51,098 bases of DNA from Blastomyces gilchristii SLH14081 (Eukaryota > Ascomycota > Eurotiomycetes > Onygenales > Ajellomycetaceae), in the NCBI RefSeq assembly GCF_000003855.2, contig NW_003101657.1:675185-726282 (forward strand), written 5' to 3'. The position numbers were made by a program, and so were the translations under genes. The notes below the pieces were generated by a model. It ran no database searches. It saw nothing but the letters and a program-made list of their open reading frames with translations, and was not told the origin of the DNA. Position 1 is the first letter of the stretch. Every line of letters starts with the position of its first letter. Below are positions 1 to 11,885 of this stretch, piece by piece.

Positions 1-1548
1 TTTATAGTTATTATATTATTATTTAAAAGTATTACTTCTGATTATAATTTATATTCATTATATTAATCTCAAATCATGTTATTTCAAATATTAAAGATTT
101 CAGATTCACTTTTTAAATAAAAATCTAGTCTTAGATAAAGAATATATTTGAATTCTTAGTTATATTTTTATTCTAATCTTATTATTAAGAATAATATTAA
201 ATAAGATTATAAAAGTATTTCTCACTTATATAATATTATAATATAGTACTTATTTATTGAAAATTTAATAGAGAATGTTATTAAATAGTATTACTTTTCT
301 AATTATAGATTATAATTTATATAATTTTAATTATAAAAAAATATAAAATGCAAAAAAATAATGAAAAAACAAAAAATAAAATAAAAACAATAAAAAATTA
401 CAAGAAAAAAAATAAAAAAAATAAGAAAATAAAAAAAACAATAAAAATTAAGATAGTAGAGCTGTAGTATTCTTAAAATACTCACTTCTCAGAGTTTTTA
501 TAATATTTATTATTAACTATATATGTTTTACAGTGAGAGTAACACAGCTGTAATAAGTTATTATCTTAATACTATCTAATAAATAATCAGTATACATCTG
601 TATAAATATGAATAATTAGAAAATATACACTTAAAAAGTATAATCAGAATGAACTCTACTGTTACTTAAATAATATTAAGAATAGAATACTGAAATCAAT
701 GACTCTCTTTATCAATTTCATAGATAAGATATATAAAGATAATGTTAAGAAATATAAAATTTTCTAACTTCTGATAAAAACAGATCTTATAAAGAGACTC
801 TATTTTCATAATATCAGAGACTAAGTGTTATTAAAAAGTGTTACTTTTATATAATATATATATACTTACTGCAGTGATTCACTCTCTATATATATAACTA
901 AAAGTTATAGCTTTCTTATACTACACAGCTCTTCTTGAAATGCTGTTACTAGTTTATAATTTACATAGTCTCTCAGTTCAGTATATACTGTGTATATACA
1001 GTTCTGCATACTGAGACTGTGTTAATTATTATAGTCTGACATAATACTTGCTTTTCACAGATTATATTTTATTTAAAAGAGAAGAGAGAAGATATAACTG
1101 TTATTTTATTAAGAGAGAATGAATAATTAGTATTATTAAATATAATTTAGTTCTTCTATATTTAAAATTTAATTAGTCTATACTCTTTAATTTGAGAGTT
1201 TCTAAAAGTATTTTAATAGTTTTTATATCAGCTTGAAATTAGTAATGAGTTCAAGAAGAAGAGAAAAGAGAGAAGAAAGAAATAAAAATAACTTATCTTT
1301 ATAATATAAAAATAAAGAATTACTGTAATTATTCTCTCTAGTAATAAAGATCTGTTTTCTGCATGTATCTCTGATATAAATTATATAATAACTGTATACA
1401 AAGAATATTAATAGTGTATATATTGAATAAAGATAATATTACTATATAATAGTGTAGCTATTTCTATATATCTCTGAAAGCTGTTAATATTTTCTTTAAG
1501 TCTTTTTATATTTAATAAGTTAATAATATAGTTCAATACACTCTCTCT
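1..1548. other. AT-rich DNA without a recognisable gene
   Basis: Extremely AT-rich sequence with no open frame of useful length and no protein family that I recognise. It contains an A-rich low-complexity tract at about 336-452. A 13-bp motif of the form GTRTTATTAAAAA occurs at about 826-845, with a looser copy near 265-300; the same motif recurs near 3281 and, as a tandem array, at 20609-20672. CpG is almost absent, as expected of RIP-mutated repeats. It probably holds decayed transposon DNA, but I cannot assign it. Confidence 0.5.
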
Positions 1549-1552
1549 TTCA

Positions 1553-1595
<43 letters not shown>

Positions 1596-1596
1596 C

Positions 1597-1627
<31 letters not shown>

Positions 1628-1640
1628 TTATTATATTATT
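1549..1640. repeat. (ATT)n microsatellite
   Basis: Imperfect run of ATT/TTA trinucleotides over about 90 bp, with a few ATC and AGT interruptions. The SINE and LINE copies in this window end in the same trinucleotide, so this may be the tail of a retroelement whose body is no longer recognisable. No body matching the SINE or LINE is visible on either side. Confidence 0.8.
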
Positions 1641-2440
1641 ACTAGCTGTCTTTTCTATCTTCACTTTCTCTTAATACTTATTACAATTAATTATATTATT
1701 TCTCTTCAAATATTCTGCAGTTCTGCAGACTATCAAGATATATAAGTACTATTACAGATTAAAGAGAGAGAAGAAGAAGATATTTAAGTAAGAGAAGATA
1801 GATTATAAGATATATTATAATATCTTGAAGAGACTCTGTAAGAGAGTAGAATAATAACAATTTTAAGTAATACTTTTAATAGATTTAGACTGAACTAAGG
1901 ATAGAAATAATACAGATAATATTACTTATAAGAGATTAAAAAAGAAAATTGTAAAGAGTTTCATACAGTAGTAGTAAGATCAGAAGAAGTCTTAAGAATA
2001 ATTTAAAACTAAGATAAAGAGAGAGAGAGAGAAGAAGAGTATTACTATAAATAAGTAATAATAGAAGAAGATTAAGAAGATATTAAAGTAAGAGATAAAG
2101 AAGTTAAAACTGATAAGTTTCTTATTAAGAGATAATGAGTTTTAATAACACTTCTATTCTCTAATTAATTAGCAGAAGCTGACAGAGATGAAGAGAATTA
2201 AGATCTTATTCAGATCTCAAATACACTTCATGATTTAGAATATTAAGAAGACAGCTCTACTCTCTGAGTATATTAATCTACTTACTGCTGAGATGAAACC
2301 TGAGACAGCAGATCAGAAAATACAGAATTTTAAGATATAGATTAATCTAACTAATAGAGAGCAGTGAGAACTCTTTTCTAAGAAAGTAGTAGAGAGAGAT
2401 TTTAAGATGATTATAATCTCAGATGAGAAGAAGAAGAAGA
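1641..2440 (+). pseudogene. Decayed reading frame of unknown identity
   Basis: From about 1790 to 2440 one plus-strand frame reads as a lysine/arginine/glutamate-rich, helix-forming polypeptide. It is broken by roughly 20 stops, nearly all TAA, TAG or TGA of the kind RIP makes from Gln, Trp or Arg codons. The clearest stretch is about 2230-2400, which reads as an amphipathic segment with LLSEYINLLTAEMKPETADQ. I do not recognise the family; a transposon accessory or transposase protein is the natural guess. The SINE at 2441 is inserted at its end. Confidence 0.35.
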
Positions 2441-2818
2441 TTATTATTATTATTATTATTATTTGTTCATTATACTCATATGCAAGCGGAGCTTATGATG
2501 AGTCCTTGTGTGATGTTAAATAGAGGTCAAGTATTAATTATACAGAAGGAAATACAGATGTTTAAGATCACACCAAGATAACAAGAATCATAGGAAAATA
2601 CAAAGAAGTGACAATTAGATACATGCGATAATAACTTCCCAGCCTAGAAACATAGAGTGATTTATTGAAGTGATTTGTACACCTCTTTATTTATTAGAAA
2701 CCTGAGATGCTTGAGTTCTGGATTTAATGTATCCCCTGCGGGTTTCAAACCCACGCACCTTGGTTTCCCACATCAAGGCGCTACCAGGTGGCCGCATTAA
2801 CCATTCGGCCACCGGGGC
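2441..2818 (-). mobile_element. tRNA-derived SINE, copy 1
   Basis: Read on the minus strand, the element begins at about 2818 with a tRNA-like head, continues with a unique body and ends in an (ATA)n tail at 2441-2463. It is collinear over its whole length with copy 2 (17250-17624). The A box and B box of an internal RNA polymerase III promoter are both present. It differs from copy 2 mainly by transitions, so it is mildly RIP-mutated. It sits in a GAA-rich stretch, so the apparent flanking duplication (about 14 bp of GAA repeats on both sides) is suggestive but not decisive. Confidence 0.85.
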
Positions 2819-3055
2819 GAAGAAGAAGAAGAAGAATAAAAATAAAAAGTGAATTATAAAGAATGATAAGAAGAATAAGAAGAAGAAGAAAGATAATAAG
2901 TAGAAAAAGTTTTTTTCTTTTTATATTAGTTAGTTATAAGTTCATAACTATTAGTTAATAATTGAAATTAATTTTGAGTTTTCAAAAATTATTGTACAAG
3001 TTGTAATCAATTATTAATATCAGAAATAATATGTATATATATATTTAACTATTAT
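2819..3055. other. AT-rich spacer with GAA-rich start
   Basis: A GAA/AAG purine-rich stretch (about 2819-2910) continues the target sequence of the SINE. AT-rich DNA without any gene follows, up to the hAT element. Confidence 0.5.
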
Positions 3056-3559
3056 TAGACTGACCGTGTGACCGTGTCTGAAACCAGGACCAGATTTTTT
3101 GATAGTTCTATTACCAATTCGACTGATTCCATTACACAGTTTTAACATTAGATAGTAGTTTCATACTGTCTCAGTGAGACTTACTGTCTACTCTTATCAC
3201 ATTTTCCTAATGAGATCATGATTTCTACTTCTCAATTTAAATTAGTTTTATTGCTTTAAATGACTTTAAATCTTATTTAAGTGTTATCAAAAAGTGTTAC
3301 TTTTTAAAAAATTAAAAATAGTCTAAAAAAAACCTTAAAATGTCTAAAAATAGTAACTTTATGCCAAGAATGAGACTAAATAGAATAAATGAAATCACTT
3401 TCTCATTTTTTTCAAGTCATGATTTTATTTTAAGATCTGATATATAGTCACTTTGCATGTTTTTTTAATGGCTAGTCCCAGCGAATTCACGCCAAGAAAT
3501 GTATGAGACCAGATCAAATGAGATCAAACATGAAATTCATAGTCTCAGCGGCCAGTCTA
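3056..3559. mobile_element. Non-autonomous hAT element (MITE)
   Basis: The 504-bp element is bounded by short terminal inverted repeats: the left end reads TAGACTGACCG and the right end is the complement of TAGACTGGCCG. The flanks are an 8-bp duplication, ACTATTAT on the left (3048-3055) and ACTATCAT on the right (3560-3567), differing by one transition. Eight-base duplications and a TAG-type end are typical of hAT transposons. There is no room for a transposase. The last ~110 bp match the right end of the decayed hAT gene remnant ending at 22179, so that family is the likely source of the enzyme. Both ends keep GC-rich sequence while the middle is AT-rich. Confidence 0.85.
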
Positions 3560-4440
3560 ACTATCATGATTTACAAATTACTATAATATATACATATCAA
3601 TATTTTTTTAATATTGATACTTATCGTATTAATATATTTTTAATAATATTATCAGATAATGTAATTTAATAATACTCTCATTTATAATATTAATATATTT
3701 CAAGAAATATGATAGAGATTAATTAAGATTGTTTATTTACTTTTATATATTGATAATATTCAATTTGAGTTAGTACTAAAATATAACTAAGTTAAGAAAG
3801 AAGATTATTTTCTCTTATAATAATTCTTCTTATATATATCAGTGATCAGTTGTTATCTTTATTATAAATAAATTATTATCTTTCTTAAATCTTTATTATA
3901 TCTTCTGAATTCACTTCTTTCACTTCTTTCATTTTTATTGAAGATTTACAAACTCTTTAAGAAATTACTGTTAATTACAAAGTCTATATTATTTACAATT
4001 TCATACACAATGCTCTCTTTCAATTATAATAAAAAACTTCTTCATTCTTCATATCTGATTTCAGGTTATAAAATTTATAAAAAACTTAACATAAATATTG
4101 AGATAAACTATGAAATAAGTATTAACAGATTATATTACAGATTACTGAAGAGTTATCTCTCTACTATAATTACTACAACTTTATTCAGAAATATTGATTA
4201 TAAACTAATTACAACTCTGATAAAATTTCTTAACATCTGAAGTTATCAGAATGTAGAGTTCCTATCTTCACTGATATAACTACTATTTACTCACTCACAA
4301 AGGCTTCTACTTCTATCTCATCAGAACATAAAAGAAAGATAATTAGAAAATTAGTACTAAGCTGATAAATTACTCTATCAGATAATAATTTTTAATAATA
4401 TTAACTTTCTAATTTGAAGAAAATCATGTAAAAATAATTA
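3560..4440. other. AT-rich DNA, one unassigned open frame
   Basis: This stretch lies between the hAT element and a LINE fragment. A 100-codon open frame on the plus strand (3938-4240) is rich in Ile, Leu, Lys, Asn and Tyr, which is what open frames in AT-rich DNA look like by chance. It has no motif that I recognise. It could be the 5' part of the adjacent LINE, but no other copy in the window covers that part, so I leave it unassigned. Confidence 0.4.
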
Positions 4441-4882
4441 TATATTAGTACTCTGATTTCATAACTCTCATCTGATAACTTTTATAAATAATTACTTTAT
4501 ATATATATATATCTGAATCTTTCTCTTTAATTAATTAAAAACCTCAAATTCTGAATACTTCTTTAAATACTTAATTCAAATCTTAATATTTCATATCAAT
4601 CATGTCTTCAGTTCACTCTTGAGATACACTATAAAGTCAATATATACTATCTAGAATCAGAGTTGAAGAATCATTTAAAAGTATCTTTCACAGTGAATGT
4701 ATGAACTAGTATAAATAATCTTACATTTATAAGAGTTACATGTTATTACATTGATAAGAACTGAACTTATTAAGAGATATTAATTGAATTTAAATCATTG
4801 ATCAGTAGTTCTACTGAGAATTATATAACAGAGATATTAATAACTGTGATTAAAAATAATTATTAAGATATTAGTCTCAGTC
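4441..4882 (+). mobile_element. LINE fragment (LINE-F), 5' region
   Basis: The plus strand here is collinear with the reverse complement of about 30170-30559, the 5'-most preserved part of LINE-A, with differences that are mostly transitions. The copy extends a little further 5' than LINE-A, which is cut by a Gypsy-C insertion. By its place upstream of the reverse transcriptase it should fall in the endonuclease part of a Tad-like element, but no endonuclease motif can be read with confidence. The match stops abruptly at about 4882, a few bases before Gypsy-A. Confidence 0.75.
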
Positions 4883-4894
4883 TTCTTACAATTA

Positions 4895-5152
4895 TGTAAG
4901 AATAAGTGCTCGCAGGTGATTATTCGGGTGTTTGCAGCTTGGCGTGATATGTACTGTTAACTACTAGAAGTATTTGTGATAGAAAGATAAAATGTAGAAG
5001 TCAAATGTATAATAGCATTTAAGCTGAGTTATGAATAGTATTTGTGAACTCCAGTCTATATAGTTATGTGTAGCTAAGGGCTGCTAGCCCTATTGATTAC
5101 ATGAGAGATAGAAATAGAGATAAAGAATTCATAAGAAGTGAGATTTCTTATA
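4895..5152 (-). repeat. Gypsy-A LTR (left, 3' LTR of the element)
   Basis: 258 bp, TG start and TA end (CA mutated by RIP). The left, outward-facing part keeps CpG sites (for example GCTCGC and TTCGGG near 4907-4930). The right, inward-facing part has lost those present in the other LTR. The two LTRs align end to end without gaps. Confidence 0.93.
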
Positions 5153-5168
5153 TATCTCTCTCTCTCTA

Positions 5169-7039
5169 AGACTTCATCTGTGAAGCCTTTCACTGAGTGA
5201 CTTCATAGAATCAGCTCAGTACTGCAGTGATACTCATTAAAAACTCTTTACATCTATAAAAAATCTCAGTGAGGAAAAATCCCTTATTACTATAAAGAGA
5301 AAAGAGTCTGTCACTCAGTTTCTTGTTCTATAAGGTTCTTTATGATTTACAGATTCTTCTCTGACTATCACACAGATTCATCTCATATCTTTTATACAGA
5401 AGAATTTCAGTTAACTCTCAATCATTTTTACAAGATTCTTGTGCAATCATCACACAGATTCATCTCACAGATAAATCACTCTCTATAAGATTACTCTCAT
5501 TAAAGAGAAGTATTCATAAGTTAATCTTTCATTTATTCTTATAAATCATTGTTCTTTGACACTGTAGAATTGTGAGGAATTTTCCATTCTTTTATTAACT
5601 CTGTAGAATTATAGAATCAAGATATTTACAGTCTGTAATCACTCTTTATAGTTATATAGAAAGATTCAGATCTGTAATTCACAATCACTCTTATTTACTA
5701 GAGTGATCTGACTGTTTCACAGAATTATTCACAGTGTAAGTAAATCTCTCTAGAGTAGTATAAATATCTCAGATCTGTCTGCAGAATCTCATCTTCTTTT
5801 CTCTTTTTCTATAACAGCTTTCATTCTTATAAACTGTGAGTATTCTCATTCATTCATGAAGTCTTTTCACTCAGATAATAGAGAGAGAGTGTTTCTGACA
5901 ATATCTGCATATTGATTCAAGAACTTCTCAAGAATAAAAATTTTTTCAATTGCAATATCTTCATAAATAATATCTAATTATTACTAAGCTTCTTGTGAGT
6001 GTCTCTGCAACTTCTCTGATTACTTTTTACTAGCTAATAAAGCAGGGACACTGCTGCTTACAATCATATCTTCATTCTCTTCAGCCTCATCATCACACTC
6101 AATCTTCAGGCCAGCAGTCAATCCCATATCTCTCTCAGATCAGTTTCTGACTTTAAGCAGTGTAGTTCTCTTCTTTGCTGTAAGTCTTCTCATAAGTAAT
6201 TTCTTACAGATTCTAGCTGATAGTTCTTATAAAGCTCTCAGTATTGTCAGTGTCTTCTGCAGTCTCACAGGTCTACAATCACCTCTTCTCTGCTCACACA
6301 ATCTCTGATCAGATATATACAAATATGTCTAGGTTTTCTATCAATGATTCTCACACTGCAGCACATTTCTACAATCTCATTGTCAATGAGAGATGAGTTC
6401 TCAGATATCTACAAAATCTGAATAATTAAGGCAATGCAAATGTCATGAATTTGTAATAGAAGTTAATCTGAGTAGATGAGCTCTCTCTCTGTATCTCAAT
6501 TGTTTTCAGACTGAATACTTCAGCACAACTGAGAAAGCAGACACAGCTTTGTGAGAAATATCTAATTATACACACAGACAGCCAGCTCTTAAGATTCTGT
6601 TATAACTGTATACACTCTGATGTTCAGCTTTTCTGAAGTCTGTGCATTTCTGACAGTCTTTATATCAAATGTAATAATTGTCTGTATCACAGATATAATA
6701 CTTTCTGCTTCTTTGAAGAGAAGAATTAATAGTTATAAGAGAGATTGAGTGTTGTGAATATTAAGAATGTGAATTTGAGTTTTTTTTATTTTTTCTTTAT
6801 TAATCTCTAAGTTGTGTTCACAGCTCTGTTTATTTTCTTATTTTTTAACTTTAATAAGAGTATGATTTCTTCTTTCCTTGCATATACTGCAGACTGTTCA
6901 TCTCAGTAGAAACTTATTATCTTGTAGACTAGAGCTTATAAATGACAGTGTTAATATCTTTATCACAACCAGGTTCTTAGCAAAGATTATATTATTCTGA
7001 CTTGTCAGAATTCATAGTATAAAAGTCATGTCTCAGCTT
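5169..7039 (-). pseudogene. Gypsy-A 3' extra region with possible decayed ORF
   Basis: This 1.9-kb internal segment lies downstream of the chromodomain and upstream of the polypurine tract. One minus-strand frame from about 6712 down to a TAA at 6020-6022 reads as a polypeptide of about 230 residues. It is Cys-containing near its start (a C-x11-C-x2-C pattern) and ends with an acidic stretch (KIECDDEAEENEDM). It is interrupted by about a dozen stops that could be RIP products. Reading frame is not certain, because another frame is also fairly open upstream of 6700. I do not recognise a family. It may be a third ORF, captured DNA or just a long 3' untranslated region. Confidence 0.35.
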
Positions 7040-10000
7040 CTGCAGATATCTTATCTGCTTAGATGATTCTTAAGTGAACTTATTCATCTTATTAGAATAT
7101 TCTTATCACTGAACCTTGAATCAGAGCTTATAATCTCACTTCTCTGAGTTAATAATTTCTTTGATCTGATATTCTCTTTCATTCTCTAGTACTTCATGAA
7201 CAGAGTGATAAGTCACAGAGTTCTCTTCTAAGAATTCCTTATATTCACAGAGTAAAGAGATATAAAAAACATTGTATATCTGTAACTCAGATGATAGTTT
7301 TAATCTATAGAACTGTGAGCTAACTTTCTTCACAATCTTATAAGACTCTGTTCATAAGAGATTCAGCTTCTTACTAGATCTTCATGTGATGATATTTTCT
7401 AGACTCAGTCAGACTCTATTATCTTTCTTAAAACTCTTTATAATATACTTGAAGTCATAGTATCTCTTCTGATACTCTTGAGTCTTTCTCAAGAATTCAC
7501 AGACTTTCTTCTGAATCTTCTGAATTCTCTCAGCTCATTCACAGATATTATCACACTTTATAATGTACTCTCATAGGTTTATCAAGATCATCTGTGAATA
7601 AGTCTCAGTGAGCATCTCAAAGAGGGTTTTATCTGTACTGACATGCTTTAAGTTGTTATATATAAACTTTATAAGTAATAATCAATACACTCAGTCATTC
7701 TGATTATAATTGACAAAGCACTGCAGATACTGTTCTAATAAACTTATCAGATATTCTATCTAATTATCTGTCTGTTAATGAAAAGCTGTGCTTAGATCTC
7801 ACAAGATCTTCAGTATAGTCATCAGATCAGATCAGAACTCTTCTATGAAGATTGATTCTCTATCTGAGATAATATTCACAGACAATTCATGCAACTGAAT
7901 CATATCACAGACAAAGATATAAGTTAAATTCTTTAACTTCAAGTTCTTATAGATGAGTATAAAGTGTGTCATCTTAGTAAAGTAATTCACTATCATCAGC
8001 ACACTGTTAAAGTAGATATTATATATGTTCTTACTTTCAGAGAGGCTTACAAGAGCATTCATTTCTAGCTGTTTTCATGATTTTCATGAGATGAGTAGAG
8101 AAGTAAGTTCTTCATATAATCTGAATCACACTATCTGTGAATCCTGATAAATAGCACAAGAATTCACTATCTTCTTCATAAGTTCTCATATCTTCAGTCA
8201 GAAGTATTTCTTATAAGCAACTCATGAGTTCTAGTATCTATAAAATGACCTGCTAGAGAAGAGTTATGATATCTTTTAATAAGTTCTATGTATAGAAACT
8301 CATTCATAGATACATAAATTCAGTCCTCTCTTTACAAGAGAGTATTTAAGTCTCTTCAACTCTTTATTTCTACAGGATTAATCTCTGCTATAAGCAGTTT
8401 TTAAATATACTGAGTATATTCATTCTTCAGTTGCAGTTCAGACAATCTGAATAGAAGATCTTATAAAGACTTATACTCTATTTTCTCTTACATCAGATCT
8501 TTCACAGTGCTTCTCAAAGTCTGCAAACTCTTCAGATTATAGATATTCTCTTCAAGAATTCTCACAGAGATTCTCAGAGTGTTGACTCTCAGTATTATAG
8601 AGAGTAGTTATACAGGCTTCTTCTCTTTCTCTTCTCTCTTCTCTCATAGAGAATTGAGAGACTCTTCAGTCAATCTCTTCATAACACTCAGTTCAAGCAT
8701 TCTGTGAAGCTTTTCTATCTTCTCTAACTTCTCTATATCTGTCATTCTGATCTTCTTAATATAGTCTGATCTGTGAGAGAGTCTGTCTGCTGAGTTCTTA
8801 GTTCTCTTGATATATTCTATCTTGAATCAGAACTCACTCAGTCTCTGAGCTCAGCAAATCTGTTACTGTGAGAGTTTCTTAATTGAAGTAAACTATTATA
8901 AGCTGTTATGATCAGTTCTAACAGTAATCACTGTTACAAGGCTCTTAAAGTAGTGATATCAGTGACAGAAGAATTTCACTATTATAAGAAGCTTCTGATT
9001 ATAAATGTCATAGTTAATCTCTGTGAGTTGCATCTTCTGTGAGAAAAAGATCACTGAAACTCAGTTCTCATTTAACTGTAGTTATAAGACTATTTCTGAA
9101 ATTATAAAGAAGAAGATATCTGTCTTTAATCTGATTAAGAGTAAGAGATCAAAGTGAAACAGTATTACTATATTCATAAATGTCTGTTTTAATCTTACAA
9201 AGATCTTATAAGCTTCTAGAATAAGAAAGTTCTCACAGTTCTCTCTTCTCAATAATCTTTTTATTCTCTGTTTATAGAATGACTTCTTCTTATTTTCACT
9301 CTTCAGCATGTCTGTAAGAGTTAAGAAGATTCTCACAAATATAAAGATAAATCATCTATAGAAATTTACAAAGCTCAGAAAGATCTGAATCTCATGAATA
9401 CTAGTTAACTTCAGTCATGATAGAATAGTCTTAATTTATAAAGATTTCATCTGAATATCATCTACAGTGATTATATATTCTAGGAAATTAATTCAGTGAG
9501 CACTGAAGTTGCACTTCATAAGCTTAATATATAGTTCTGTCTTATCTAAGATCTTTAACACACTTTATACATACTCAGTGTGTTCTTTCATCTTCATAGA
9601 GTACACTATCACATTATTTAGATATATTATCATGAAGACATTCAGATATACATGAAGCATTTTATTAATGAAAGACTGAAATACTACAGAGATATTAGTC
9701 AGATCAAAAGATATTACTAGATATTCAAATAATTTCAGTGCAGTTTTAAAGACAGTTTTTCATTCATTCTCAGACTGTATTCACAGTTATATATATATAT
9801 TGATTATATTCAATTGTATGAATATGACAGCTTCTGTGAGATAGTTGATCACATTCTCAATCAGAGACAGAGAATAGCAGCTCTTTATTATCTTGAAGTT
9901 CAGATTACAGTAGTCTACACACAATCTGAGATCTTTATTCTTCTTCTTTATAAATATCACAGAGGCTTCTGTGAAGGTCTGTAAAGATCAGATAAAGTCA

Positions 10001-10350
10001 TTCTTTAGATTCTTCTTCACATAGATCTGCAAGATCTCTGTCTCATGATAAGAGAGTTTATAGATTAGTCTTCAGAAGAGTTTCTACTCTTCTATCAAAT
10101 CTATTATCAGATTCTTCTCACAGTGAAAAGAAAGCTCAGCTGTCTTTACTAAGCTGAATATCTCTATGAGATCTTGATATTTCTCTGATATCTGAAGCTC
10201 AGTTTTCATGACTGTGAGATTCTCAGACACTTACAAAGTCATTATATAGATGAGCTTGTCTTCTCTAACTAACTCTGCAGTATTAACTGATTCTATCTTT
10301 ATAAGTGAGTCTGTCAACACTGATCAGAAGTATAAACCTGACTCACAGAC
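7040..10350 (-). pseudogene. Gypsy-A pol remnant (reverse transcriptase, RNase H, integrase, chromodomain)
   Basis: Translated on the minus strand, the pieces appear in Ty3/Gypsy order. The reverse transcriptase catalytic box reads YLNN (9613-9624) where the family has Y-x-D-D, so both metal-binding aspartates are gone. The FYR motif at the end of the reverse transcriptase is at about 9350-9380. The integrase core (open 7832-8062) has the family block IVNYFTKMTHFI. The integrase C-terminus (7136-7333) reads YNVFYISLL and passes into a chromodomain start (EREYQIKEIINSEK). The chromodomain continues to about 7040 with stops where its aromatic Trp residues should be. RNase H should lie at about 8200-9300 but I could not define its catalytic residues. 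Confidence 0.85.
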
Positions 10351-11885
10351 AACTATATACAGATTGTGTCTTTGAAGTCATACAAGTCTTAAGTACATGT
10401 CATCTATAATATCTGTGATGATCACAGTTTCTGTAAATCTTCTTCAGGTTTCAGAGAGATCTTACAATTCAAAGATAACTCTTATAAGTCTCTCAGCTCT
10501 CAGATCTGAGTTCTCACACTCTGCTTATTATAAGAGCAGATTCTCAGTTTTCATCTTTCAGCTCATTCACTTTACAAGCTTTAGAGACACTACAGTGACC
10601 TGAGATTCTGAGTTCATCAATACTTCTTATACTTATGAAACAGTAGTACTGCAGTGCAGTCTCTTCTTATAAGTAAGCATTTTTATCAGAGAAGTAACAG
10701 ATTCAGATATCAGCTTCAAGACTCTTAAGAAGACTGTTGCTGACTCTGTCTGTAACTTCTTAAATTTCTATTTTAATTTATTCAGATAGTTTATGCACAG
10801 ATGTTCTAGTTTAGAACAGATAAAGCAGAGTTTCTTTTTCTTAATCTCTTTATTATATACTCTGTTTATAGAAGCTTGTGAAGCTCTCTCTCTCTGCTCA
10901 GTAGTTAGATATGAATCTCTCTATATCTTATTATCTTTTTCTGATAAATCTGTTCTCTGTTATTCTGAGTCTCACAGAGCTGATCAGTGATTCACTCTTT
11001 ATAAGTCTGTGACTCTCACAGTGATTTATAAGCAGTGAATGAGAGTCATCAGTTTCTTCAGAATCAAGAGCTTAGAGTCTTGCTCAATGAGCTTGTTCTA
11101 TATATCTTTATTTAGTCTCTTTATAAATATTATCATTCAGGTCTTGTTTCAGAGCCCTGTTTTCACAGATCTCAATTCATATCATAATTTCATGAAGCAC
11201 TGTAAGTAATCTTTATCAGATTTCTCACCTCTTTTTCTAATATTGATGATCACAGCTCAGATGTTCTCTGTTCAGCTCATGAAGTCTTTTAACTTATTCT
11301 CTAGATAGATCTTGAGAACAGATCAGTAGAATCTCTTATAATCATTCTCTAGATAATTCAGCCAGTTCTTGACTTCAGTGTAATAGAGGTCTGTTATTAC
11401 ATAGATGACAGCTTCTTCATCTTTCATATCACACAGTCAGACTTGTGAGTCAATTTCAAATACAAACTTATAAAAGCTTTTATAGATTATGATTTGATAA
11501 GTGGTCTTAAGTAATTACAGCTTAAGAAAGTTTCTTTTCAGTTTATAAGTATCTCTGAAGATCATGTCTAGAGACTCAGTTCAAGAGTGTTTACAGACAG
11601 TAAGCATTTCTTATAGAAAAATAGCTTAGTTCTGCAGAAGATGCTCAAGAATGTTCTTCACTGAGATTGATTTATTCATGAATTCAGAGAGTTTCTCTGT
11701 CACAGATGTAGAGAATAATGTTTCATAAGTAATTGATCAGTTCTCTAAGACTTCTTTCATAGAAGTTATTCATGATTCAGATGACTGCTTCTGAGTGTCT
11801 GCAGTAGAGTTTACAGAGATTGAAGTATACAAGTTTCTAGTTCTTTCAGTCATAACAGGCAGTTGCTGACTGACTGAGCTTGAAA
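10351..11885 (-). pseudogene. Gypsy-A gag (and protease) remnant
   Basis: The minus strand carries a retroviral-type zinc knuckle at about 10783-10830 (C-F-I-C-x4-H-x4-Y), in which the last Cys of the CCHC pattern reads Tyr. Upstream of it, to the LTR at 11886, lies about 1 kb of the size expected for gag. It is too broken to recover a frame with confidence. The protease would fall between the knuckle and the reverse transcriptase, but I could not identify its active-site triad. No convincing tRNA primer-binding site is legible beside the LTR, probably because of RIP. Confidence 0.65.

Noticed and set aside
1549..2463. A CRISPR array or other regularly spaced repeat
   Set aside because: The repeats are simple ATT and GAA runs without spacers, and the genome is eukaryotic.
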